Shown in pieces: positions 45,501 to 55,544 of a stretch of DNA of 64,000 nt. The stretch comes from Calendula officinalis (Eukaryota > Streptophyta > Magnoliopsida > Asterales > Asteraceae): positions 49,986,401 to 50,050,400 of the forward strand of contig OY970830.1 of the NCBI GenBank assembly GCA_963853835.1. Direction: 5' to 3'. Made by a program: the position numbers and the translations under genes. Each line of letters starts with the position of its first letter. Position 1 is the stretch's first letter. A model generated the notes under the pieces. The model worked only from the letters and a program-made list of their open reading frames with translations, was not told where the DNA came from and did no database searches.

Positions 45501-48500
45501 TGAGCCTTGAGCCTTGAGCATTGAGCCTTGAGCCTTGATATTTAACCCTTGATTCTTGAGCGTCGAGCCGGGAGCCTTGAGCCTTGAGCCCTGAGCCTTG
45601 AGCCTTGAGCCTTGAGCCTTGAGCCTGGAGCCTTGAGCCTCGCGCCTCGAGCCTTGAGGCTTGAGCCTTGAGCCTTGAGCCTTGAGCCTTGAGCCTTGAG
45701 CCTTGAGCCTTGAGCCTTGAGCCTTGAGACTTGAGCCTTGAGCATTGAGCCTTGAGCCTTGAGCATTGAGCATTGAGCCTTGATATTTAACCCTTGATTC
45801 TTGAGCGTTGAGCCTTAAGCCTTGAGCCTTGAGCCTTGAGCCTTGAACCTTGAGCCTTGAGCCTTGAGCCTTGAGCCTTGAGCCTTGAGCCTTGAGCCTT
45901 GAGCCTTGAGCCTTGAGCCTTGAGCCTTGAGCCTTGGGCCTTGAGCCTTGAGCCTTGAGCCTTTGAGCCATGTTCCTTGACCCTTGAACCTTGTGACTTG
46001 AAACATGAGCCTTGAGCCTTGAGCCTTGTGACTTGAGACTCGAGCCTTGAGCCTTGAGCCTTGAGCCTTGAGCCTTGAGACTTTAGCCTTGAGCCTTGAG
46101 CCTTGAGCCTTGAGCCTTGAGCCTTGAGCATTGAGCTTTGAGCCTTGAGCCTTGATATTTAACCCTTGATTCTTGACCGTTGAGCCGAGAGCCTTGAGAC
46201 TTGAGCCTTGAGCCTTAAGGCTGGAGCCTTGAGGCTTGAGACTGGAGGCTTGAGGCTTGAGCCTTGAGCCTTGAGCCTTGAGCCTTGAGACTTGAGCCTT
46301 GAGCCTTGAGCCTTGAACCTTGAGCCTTGAGACTTGACCCTGGAGCCTTGGGCCTTGGGCCTTGAGCCTTGAGCCTTGAGCCTTGAGCCTTGAGCCTTGA
46401 GCCTTGAGCCTTGAGCCTTGAGCCTTGAGCCTTTGAGCTTTGAGTCTTGAGCTAGAGCCTTGAGCTAGAGCCTTGAACCTTGAGCCTTTGAGTCAGGAGC
46501 CTTTGAGCCTGGAGCCTCGAGCCTGGAGCCTCGAGCCTCGAACCTCGAGCCTCGAGCCTCGAGCCTCGAGCCTCGAGCCTTAAGCCTTGAGCCTTGAGCC
46601 TTGAGCCTTGAGGCTTGATCCTCTAGCCTTGAGCCTTGCGCTTTGAGCCTTGAGCCTTGATCCTCTAGCCTTGAGCCTTGAGCCATGAGCCTTGAGCCTA
46701 AAAATATGAGACTTGAGCCTTGACTCTTGACCCTTGCGCCTTGAGCCATGAGCCTTGAGCCTTGAGACTTGAGCCTTGTTCCTTGAGCCTTGAGCCTTGA
46801 GCGTTGAGCCTTGAGCCTTGAGTCTTGAGCCTTGACCCTTGAGCGTTGAGCCTTGAGCCTTGAGCCTTGAGCCTTGAGGGTTGAGCCTTGAACCTTAAGC
46901 CTTGAGCCTTTAGCCTTGAGCCATGAGCCTTGAGCCTTGAGCCTTGAGCCTTGAGCCTTGAGCCTTGAGCCTTGAGCCTTGAGCCTTGAGCCTTGAGCCT
47001 TGAGCCTTGAGCCTTGAGCCTTTGAGCCTTGGTCCTGGAGCCTTGTTCCTTGACCCTTGAACCTTGTGACTTGAAACATGAGCCTTGAGCCTTGAGCCTT
47101 GAGACTTGAGCCTTGAGCCTTGAGCCTTGAGCCTTGAGCCTTGAGCCTTGAGCCTTGAGCCTTGAGCCTTGAGCCTTGAGCCTTGAGCCTTGAGCCTTGA
47201 ACCTTGAGCCTTGAGACTTGACCCTGGAGCCTTCAGCCTTGAGCCTTGAGCCTTGAACCTTGAGCCTTGAGCCTTGAGCCTTGAGCCTTGAGCCTTGAGC
47301 CTTGAGCCTTTGAGCTTTGAGTCTTGAGCTAGAGCCTTGAGCTAGAGCCTTGAGCCTTGAGCCTTGAGCCTTGAGCCTTTGAGTCAGGAGCCTTTGAGCC
47401 TGGAGCCTCGAGCCTGGAGCATCGAGCCTCGAGCCTGGAGCCTCGAGCCTCGAGCCCCGAGCGTTGATATTTGACCCTTGATTCTTGAGCGTTGAGCCAG
47501 GAGCCTTGAGCCTTGAGCCTTTAGACTTAAGCCTTGACCCTTGAGCCTTGAGCCTTGAGCCATGAGCCTTGTTCCTTGAACCTTGTGACTTGAAACATGA
47601 GCATTGAGCCTTGAGCCTTGAGCATTGAGCCTTAAGCCTTGAGCCTTGAGCATTGAGCCTTGAGCCTTGATATTTAACCCTTGATTCTTGAGCGTCGAGC
47701 CGGGAGCCTTGAGCCTTGAGCCTTGAGCCTTGAGCCTTGAGCCTTGAGCCTGGAGCCTGGAGCCTTGAGCCTCGCGCCTCGCGCCTCGAGCCTTGAGGCT
47801 TGAGCCTTGAGCCTTGAGCCTTGAGCCTTGAGCGTTGAGCCTTGAGCCTTGAGCCTTGAGCCTTGAGCCTTGAGCCTTGAGCGTTGAGACTTGAGCCTTG
47901 AGCATTGAGCCTTGAGCTTTGAGCCTTGAGCATTGAGCCTTGAGCCTTGAGCCTTGAGCATTGAGCCTTGAGCCTTGATATTTAACCCTTGTTTCTTGAG
48001 CGTTGAGCCTTAAGCCTTGAGCCTTGAGCCTTGAGCCTTGAACCTTGAGCCTTGAGCCTTGAGCCTTGAGCCTTGAGCCTTGAGCCTTGAGCCTTGAGCC
48101 TTGAGCCTTGAGCCTTGAGCCTTGGGCCTTGAGCCTTGAGCCTTGAGCCTTTGAGCCATGTTCCTTGACCCTTGAACCTTGTGACTTGAAACATGAGCCT
48201 TGAGCCTTGAGCCTTGAGCCTTATGACTTGAGACTCGAGCCTTGAGCCTTGAGCCTTGAGCCTTGAGCCTTGAGACTTTAGCCTTGAGCCTTGAGCCTTG
48301 AGCCTTGAGCCTTGAGCATTGAACTTTGAGCCTTGAGCCTTAAGCCTTGATATTTAACCCTTGTTTCTTGACCGTTGAGCCGGGAGCCTTGAGACTTGAG
48401 CCTTGAGCCTTGAGGCTGGAGCCTTGAGGCTTGAGACTGGAGGCTTGAGGCTTGAGCCTTGAGCCTTGAGCCTTGAGACTTGAGCCTTGAGCCTTGAGCC

Positions 48501-51500
48501 TTGAACCTTGAGCCTTGAGACTTGACCCTGGAGCCTTGAGCCTTGAGCCTTGAGCCTTGATCCTTGAGCCTTGAGCCTTGAGCCTTGAGCCTTTGAGCTT
48601 TGAGTCTTGAGCTAGAGCCTTGAGCTAGAGCCTTGAACCTTGAGCCTTGAGCCTTTGAGTCAGGAGCCTTTGAGCCTGGAGCCTCGACCCTGGATCCTTG
48701 AGCCTCGAACCTCGAGCCTCGAGCCTCGAGCCTTAATCCTTGAGCCTTGAGCCTTGAGCCTTGAGGCTTGATCCTCTAGCCTTGAGCCTTGCGCTTTGAG
48801 CCTTGAGCCTTGATCCTCTAGCCTTGAGCCTTGAGCCATGAGCCTTGAGCCTAAAAATATGAGACTTGAGCCTTGACTCTTGACCCTTGCGCCTTGAGCC
48901 ATGAGCCTTGAGCCTTGAGCCTTGAGCCTTGTTCCTTGAGCCTTGAGCTTTGAGCGTTGAGCCTTGAGTCTTGAGCCTTGACCCTTGAGCGTTGAGCCTT
49001 GAGCCTTGAGCCTTGAGCGTTGAGGGTTGAGCCTTGAACCTTAAGCCTTGAGCCTTTAGCCTTGAGCCTTGAGCCTTGAGCCTTGAGCCTTGAGCCTTGA
49101 GCCTTGAGCCTTGAGCCTTGAGCCTTGAGCCTTGAGCCTTTGAGCCTTGGTCCTGGAGCCTTGTTCCTTGACCCTTGAACCTTGTGACTTGAAACATGAG
49201 CCTGGAGCCTTGAGCCTTGAGACTTGAGCCTTGAGCCTTGAGCCTTGAGCCTTGAGCCTTGAGCCTTGAGCCTTGAGGCTTGAGCCTTGAGCCTTGAGCC
49301 TTGAGCCTTGAGCCTTGAACCTTGAGCCTTGAGACTTGACCCTGGAGCCTTGAGCCTTGAGCCTTGAGCCTTGAGCCTTTGAGTCAGGAGCCTTTGAGCC
49401 TGGAGCCTCGAGCCTGGAGCCTCGAGCCTCGAGCCTCGAGCCTCGAGCCTTGAGCCTTGAGGCTGGAGCCTTGAGGCTTGATCCTCTAGCCTTGAGCCTT
49501 GCGCTTTGAGCCTTAAGCCTTGATCCTCTAGCCTTGAGCCTTGAGCCATGAGCCTTGAGCCTAAAAATATGAGACTTGAGCCTTGACTCTTGACCCTTGC
49601 GCCTTGAGCCTCTCGCCTTGAGCCTTGAGCCATGAGCCTTGAGCCTTGAGCCTTGTTCCTTGAGCGTTGAGCCTTGAGCGTTGAGCCTTGAGTCTTGTGC
49701 CTTGACCCTTGAGCATTGAGCCTTGAGCCTTGAGCCTTGAGGGTTGAGCCTTCAACCTTGAGCCTTGAGCCTTTAGCCTTGAGCCATGAGCCTTGAGCTT
49801 TGAGCCTTGAGCCTTGAGCCTTTGAGCCTTGGTCCTGGAGCCTTGTTCCTTGACCCTTGAACCTTATGACTTGAAACATGAGCCTTGAGCCTTGAGCCTT
49901 GACACTTGAGCCCTGAGCCTTGAGCCTTGAGCCTTGAGCCTTGAGCCTTGAGCCTTGAGCCTTGAGCCTTGAGCCTTGAGCCTTGAGCCTTGAGCCTTGA
50001 GACTTGACCCTTGAGCCTTTGAGCCTTGGTCCTGGAGCCTTGTTCCTTGACCCTTGAACCTTGTGACTTGAAACATGAGCCTTGAGCCTTGAGCCTTGAG
50101 CCTTGAGCCTTGAGCATTGAGCCTTGAGCCTTGAGCCTTGAGCATTGAGCCTTGAGCCTTGAGCGTTGATATTTGACCCTTGATTCTTGAGCGTTGAGCC
50201 GGGAGCCTTGAGCCTTGAGCCTTGAGCCTTTAGACTTAAGCCTTGAGCCTTGAGCCTTGAGCCTTGTTCCTTGAACCTTGTGACTTGAAACATGAGCCTT
50301 GAGCCTTGAGCATTGAGCCTTGAGCCTTGAGCCTCGAGCATTGAGCCTTGAGCCTTGAGCCTTGATATTTAACCCTTGATTCTTGAGCGTCGAGCCGGGA
50401 GCCTTGAGCCCTGAGCCTTGAGCCTTGAGCCTTGAGCCTTGAGCCTTGAGCCTTGAGCCTTGAGCCTTGAGCCTTGAGCCTTGAGCCTTGAGCCTTGAGC
50501 CTTGAGCCTTGAGCCTGGAGCCTTGAGCCTTGAGCCTTGAGCCTGGAGCCTTGAGCCTTGAGCCTTGACACTTGAGCCCTGAGCCCTGAGCCTTGAGCCT
50601 TGAGCCTTGAGCCTTGAGCCTTGAGCCTTGAGCCTTGAGCCTTGAGCCTTGAGCCTTGAGCCTTGAGCCTTGAGACTTGACCCTTGAGCCTTTGAGCCTT
50701 GGTCCTGGAGCCTTGTTCCTTGACCCTTGAACCTTGTGACTTGAAACATGAGCCTTGAGCCTTGAGCCTTGAGCCTTGAGCATTGAGCCTTGAGCCTTGA
50801 GCCTTGAGCATTGAGCCATGAGCCTTGAGCGTTGATATTTGACCCTTGATTCTTGAGCGTTGAGCCGGGAGCCTTGAGCCTTGAGCCTTGAGCCTTTAGA
50901 CTTAAGCCTTGAGCCTTGAGCCTTGAGCCTTGAGCCTTGTTCCTTGAACCTTGTGACTTGAAACATGAGCCTTGAGCCTTAAGCCTTGAGCATTGAGCCT
51001 TGAGCCTTGAGCCTCGAGCATTGAGCCTTGAGCCTTGAGCCTTGATATTTAACCCTTGATTCTTGAGCGTCGAGCCGGGAGCCTTGAGCCCTGAGCCTTG
51101 AGCCTTGAGCCTTGAGCCTTGAGCCTTGAGGCTTGAGCCTTGAGCCTTGAGCCTTGAGCCTTGAGACTTGAGCCTTGAGCATTGAGCCTTGAGCCTTGAG
51201 CCTTGAGAATTGAGCCTAGAGCCTTGATATTTAACCCTTGATTCTTGAGCGTTGAGCCCTAAGCCTTGAGCCTTGAGCCTTGAGCCTTGAGCCTTGAGCC
51301 TTGAGCCTTGAGCGTTGAGCCTTGAGCCTTGAGCCTTGAGCCTTGAGCCTTGAGCCTTGAGCCTTGAGCCTTTGAGCCATGTTCCTTGACCCTTGAACCT
51401 TGTGACTTGAAACATGAGCCTTGAGCCTTGGGCCTTGTGACTTGAGACTCGAGCCTTGAGCCTTGAGCCTTGAGACTTTAGCCTTGAGCCTTGAGCCTTG

Positions 51501-54500
51501 AACCTTGAGCATTGAGCTTTGAGCCTTGAGCCTTGAGCCTTGATATTTAACCCTTGATTCTTGACCGTTGAGCCGGGAGCCTTGAGCCTTGAGCCTTGAG
51601 TCTTGAGCCTTGAGGCTGGAGCCTTGAGGCTTGAGACTTGAGGCTTGAGGCTTGAGCCTTGAGGCTTGAGCCTTGAGCCTTGAGCCTTGAGCCTTGAGCC
51701 TTGAGCCTTGAGCCTTGAGCTTTGAGCCTTGAACCTTGAGCCTTGAGACTTGACCCTGGAGCCTTGAGCATTCAGCCTTGAGCCTTGAACCTGGAGCTTT
51801 TGAGCTTTGAGTCTTGAGCCAGAGCCTTGAGCTAGAGCCTTGAGCCTTGAGCCTTGAGCCTTGAGCCTTGAGCCTTTGAGTCAGGAGCCTTTGAGCCTGG
51901 AGCCTCGAGCCTCGAGCCTCGAGCCTCGAACCTCGAGCCTCGAGCCTCGAGCCTCGAACCTCGAGCCTCGAGCCTCGAGCCTCGAGGCTCGAGCCTCGAG
52001 CCTTGAGCCTTGAGCCTTGAGCCTTGAGCCTTGAGCCTTGAGGCTTGATCCTCTAGCCTTGAGCCTTGCGCTTTGAGCCTTGAGCCTTGATCCTCTAGCC
52101 TTGAGCCTTGAGCCATGAGCCTTGAGCCTAAAAATATGAGACTTGAGCCTTGAGCCTTGAGCCTTGAGCCTTGAGCCTTGAGCCTTGAGCCTTGAGCCTT
52201 GAGCCTTGAGCCTTGAGCCTTGAGCCTTGAGCCTTGAGCCTTGAGCATTGAGCCTTGAGCCTTGAGCGTTGATATTTGACCCTTTATTCTTGAGCGTTGA
52301 GTCGGGAGCCTTGAGCCTTGAGCCTTGAGCCTTGAGACTTGAGCCTTGACCCTTGAGCCTTGAGCCTTGAGCCTTTGAGCCTTGTTCCTTGACCCTTGAA
52401 CCTTGTGACTTGAAACATGAGCCTTGAGCCTTGAGCCTTGAGCCTTGAGACTTGAGCCTTGAGCATTGAGCCTTGAGCCTTGAGCATTGAGCCTTGAGCC
52501 TTGATATATAACCCTTGATTCTTGAGCGTTGAGCCGGGAGCCTTGAGCCTTGAGCCTTGAGCCTTGACCCTTGAGCCTTGCGCCTTGAGCCTTGATCCTT
52601 GAGACATGAGCCTTGAGCCTTGAGCCTTGAGCCTTGAGCCTTGAGCCTTGAGCCTTGAGCCTTGAGCCTTGAGCCTTGAGCCTTGAACCTTGAGCCTTGA
52701 GCCACGAGCCTTGAGCCTTGAGCCTTGAGCCTTGAGACTTGAGCCTTGAGCCTTGAGCCTTGAGCCTTGAGCGTTGAGCCTTGAGCCTTGAGCGTTTAGC
52801 CGGGAGCCTTGAGCTTTGAGCCTTGACTCTCGACCCTTGCCCCTTGAGCCTTGTGTCTTGAGCCTTGAGCCTTGAGCCTGGAGCCTTGAGCCTTGAGCTT
52901 TGATCCTTGAGCCTTGAGCCTTAAAACATGAGACTTGAGTCTTGACTCTTTACCCTTGCGCCTTGAGCCTTGAGCCTTGAGCCTTGAGCCACGAGCCTTG
53001 AGCCTTGAGCCTTGAGCCTTGATCCTGGAGTCTTGAGCCTTGAGCCTTGAGCCTGGAGCCTTTGAGCCTTGAGCCTTGACCCTTGAGCCTTGACCCTTGA
53101 TTCTTGGCCTTGCGACTTGCGCCTTGACATTGAGCCTTGCGCCTTGAGTCTTGGGCCTTGATCATCTAGGCTTGAGCCTTGAGCCTTGACCCATGAGCCT
53201 TGAAACTTGAGACTTGAGCCTTGACTCTCGACCCTTGCCCCTTGAGCCTTGCATCTTGACCCTTGATCCTAGAGCCTTCAGCCATGAGCTTTGATCCTTG
53301 AACCTTGAGCCTTAAAACATGAGACTTGAGCCTTGACTCTTTACCCTTGTGCCTTGAGCCATGAGCCTTGAGCCATTAGCCTTGAGCCTTGAGCCTTGAG
53401 GCTTGAGCCTTGAGCCTTGAGCCTTGAGCCTTGAGCCTTGAGCCTTGAGCCTTGAGCCTTGAGCCTTGAGCCTTGACCGTTGATCCTTATGCGTTGAGCC
53501 TTAAAACATGAGACTTGAGCCTTAACTCTTGACCCTTGAGCCTTGTGCCTTGAGCCTTGAGCCTTGAGCCTTGAGCCTTGAGCCTTGAGCCTTGAGCCTT
53601 GAGCCTTGAGCCTTGAGCCTTGAGCCTTGAGCCTGGAGCCTCGAGCCTCGAGCCTCGAGCCTCGAGCCTCGAGCCTCGAGCCTCGAGCCTTGGGCCTTGA
53701 ACCTTGAGCCTTGAGCCTTGAGCCTTGAGCCTTGAGCCTTGAGCCTTGAGCCTTGAGCCTAGAGCCTTGATCCTGGAGCCTTGAGTGTTGAGCCTTGAGC
53801 CTTGAGCCTTGAGCCTTGAGACTTTGAGCGTTGAGTCTTGAGCTAGAGCCTTGAGCTAGAGCCTTGAGCTGGAGCCTTGAGCCTTGAGCATTTGAGTCTG
53901 GAGCCTTTGAGCCTGGAGCCTCTGAGCCTGGAGCCTCGAGCCTCGAGCCGCGAGCATCGAGCCTTGAGCCTGGAGCCTTGAGCCTTGAGCCTCAAGCCGT
54001 GAGCCTTGAGCCTTGAGCCTTGAGCCTTGAGCCACGAGCCTTGAGCCTTGAGCCTTGAGCCTTGAGCCTTGAGCCTTGAGCCTTGAGCCTTGAGCCTTGA
54101 TCCTTGAGCCTTGAGCCTTGAGCCTTGAGCCTTGAGCCTTGCGTCTTGACCCTTGCTCCTTGAGCCTTGATCCTTGAGACTTGAGCCTTGACCCTTGACC
54201 CTTGAGCCTTGAGCCTGGAGCCTTGAGCCTTGAGCCTTGAGCCTTGAGCCTTGAGCCTTGAGCCTTGAGCCTTGAGCCTTGAGCCTTGATCCTCTAGCCT
54301 TGAGCCTTGAGCCATGAGCCTTGAGCCTAAGAAAATGAGACTTGTGCCTTGACTCTTGACCCTTGCGCCTTGAGCCTTGTGTCTTGAGCCTTGAGCCTTG
54401 AGCCATGAGCCTTGAGCCTTGTGCCTTGTTCCTTGAGCCTTGAGCCATGAGCCTCGAGCCTTGAGCCTTGAGCCTTGAGCCTTGAGCCTTGAGCCTTGAG

Positions 54501-54845
54501 CCTTGCGCCTTGAGCCTTGAGCCTTGAGCCTTGAGCCTTGAGCCTTGAGCCTTGAGCTTGGAGCATTGAGCCTTGAGCCTTGAGCCTTGAGCCTTGAGCC
54601 TTGAGTCTTGAGCCATGAGCGTTGAGCGTTGACCGTTGAGCCTTGAGCCTTGAGCCTTGATACTCCAGCCTTGAGCCTTGCGCGTTGAGCCTTGAGCCTT
54701 TATCCTCTAGCCTTGAGCCTAAAAACATGAGACTTGAGCCTTGACTCTTGACCCTTGCGCCTTGAGCCTTGCGTCTTAAGCCTTGAGCCATGAGCTTTGA
54801 GCCTTGAGCCTTGAGCCTTGAGTCTTGAGCCTTGAGCCTTGAAGG
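39542..54845 (+). repeat. CCTTGAG heptanucleotide satellite, block C
   Basis: Same unit and orientation as blocks A and B. Down to about 52.6 kb it carries the inner word set also seen just left of the copia element: CCTAAAA then ATATGAG (30846, 31421, 40359, 40909, 42426, 43107, 44859, 46697, 48850, 49560, 52126), TGATATTTAACCC, GAGCCGGGAG, and the GGTCCTGGAG phrase near 41207, 43456, 45143, 45348, 47031, 49149, 49828, 50031 and 50702. Several of these are 1.8-2.4 kb apart. From about 52.9 kb the block-A word CCTTAAA then ACATGAG returns. - strand stop-free stretches are longest here (over 1.4 kb at 48851-50341), showing fewer disruptive variants. No gene is visible. Confidence 0.97.
51903..52000 (+). 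repeat. 14-unit CCTCGAG run with a nested 28-bp period
   Basis: 98 bp of CCTCGAG-type units. Units 4 and 8 are CCTCGAA and unit 13 is GCTCGAG. The three CCTCGAG plus one CCTCGAA order repeats twice, a 28-bp higher-order unit. This is the longest CG-rich run I found in the window. Confidence 0.88.
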
Positions 54846-54871
54846 TTTTTTTTTTTTTTTTTTTTTTTTTT

Positions 54872-55096
54872 GGGTAAAGGGTTCACCCTGGCTAAAATAT
54901 ATTAATCACAAAAAAGAACTACATAGGAATGTGACAGGGGGCCACATTGACCTCAAGCAAAATGCTAGAAACAACAAAGACAGAGTTTATGACATGCCAT
55001 AAACAAAGCTAAGACCAACTAGAACTAGCAACAACCTCACAAAATAGACTTTCTCTCAAAAAAAGCTAAAAGAAAACATAGGAACATAGCACCGAA
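54872..55096 (-). other. LINE 3' untranslated region
   Basis: Non-coding sequence between the ORF2 stop and the poly(A) tail. Its - strand end, CCTTTACCC directly before the A-run, is the part also found in the micro-insertion at 23771-23804. Confidence 0.8.
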
Positions 55097-55543
55097 CTAA
55101 ACAATCAAATCCGGGATCTTCCAGTTGTCTAGCATCCACTGAACACCAACTGTCTTCTTCTTAAACTTCAAAGTCATCAGTTTTAACCGAACAGTAGCAA
55201 TAATTTCATCACACAACTGCATGTGCGGTTTATACTTCTTTCTGAACAACCTAGCATCTCGCTCTAACCAAATGTAATATGTAGTAGCTCCCAGCAGGAT
55301 ACGGGATACGACACTCTTAGCCGATCTACCTTTGGACATTGGAGTTATGTAATCAGTTATAGCAGCAAAATTTGGAGCAATGTTGTCCATCCCCCCAAGC
55401 AATCTGATTTTTATCCAAACATGCGAAGAATATATACATTCAAAGAAAAGGTGGGCATGAGAATCAGGCACAAGATCACATAGAGGACACCGGTGTGAGT
55501 CAATATCAGTATCATGATGAACATCCCATTGTTTCAGCATATC
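55097..55543 (-). CDS. Partial LINE ORF2 C-terminus with zf-RVT zinc-binding domain
   Basis: 148 codons, open from the truncation point to the natural stop. The region MLKQWDVHHDTDIDSHRCPL runs into CPLCDLVPDSHAHLFFECIYSSHVW, which carries the C-x2-C...H-x-H-LFFEC pattern of the zf-RVT domain found at the C-terminus of plant non-LTR reverse transcriptases. A tryptophan- and basic-rich tail follows (TTYYIWLERDARLFRKKYK, the usual IW-ERN-R-F box with ERD in place of ERN). The endonuclease and reverse transcriptase domains are absent because of 5' truncation, so the fragment has no catalytic ability and no promoter of its own. The lack of stops suggests a young copy. Confidence 0.9.
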   Translation of the reverse strand, partial: DMLKQWDVHHDTDIDSHRCPLCDLVPDSHAHLFFECIYSSHVWIKIRLLGGMDNIAPNFAAITDYITPMSKGRSAKSVVSRILLGATTYYIWLERDARLFRKKYKPHMQLCDEIIATVRLKLMTLKFKKKTVGVQWMLDNWKIPDLIV

Positions 55544-55544
55544 T

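Noticed and set aside
40882..50966. - strand open frames of 290-496 codons as giant basic repeat proteins
   Set aside because: Same artefact. They are longer only because this part of the array has fewer stop-making variants; two or three frames are open at once over the same DNA.
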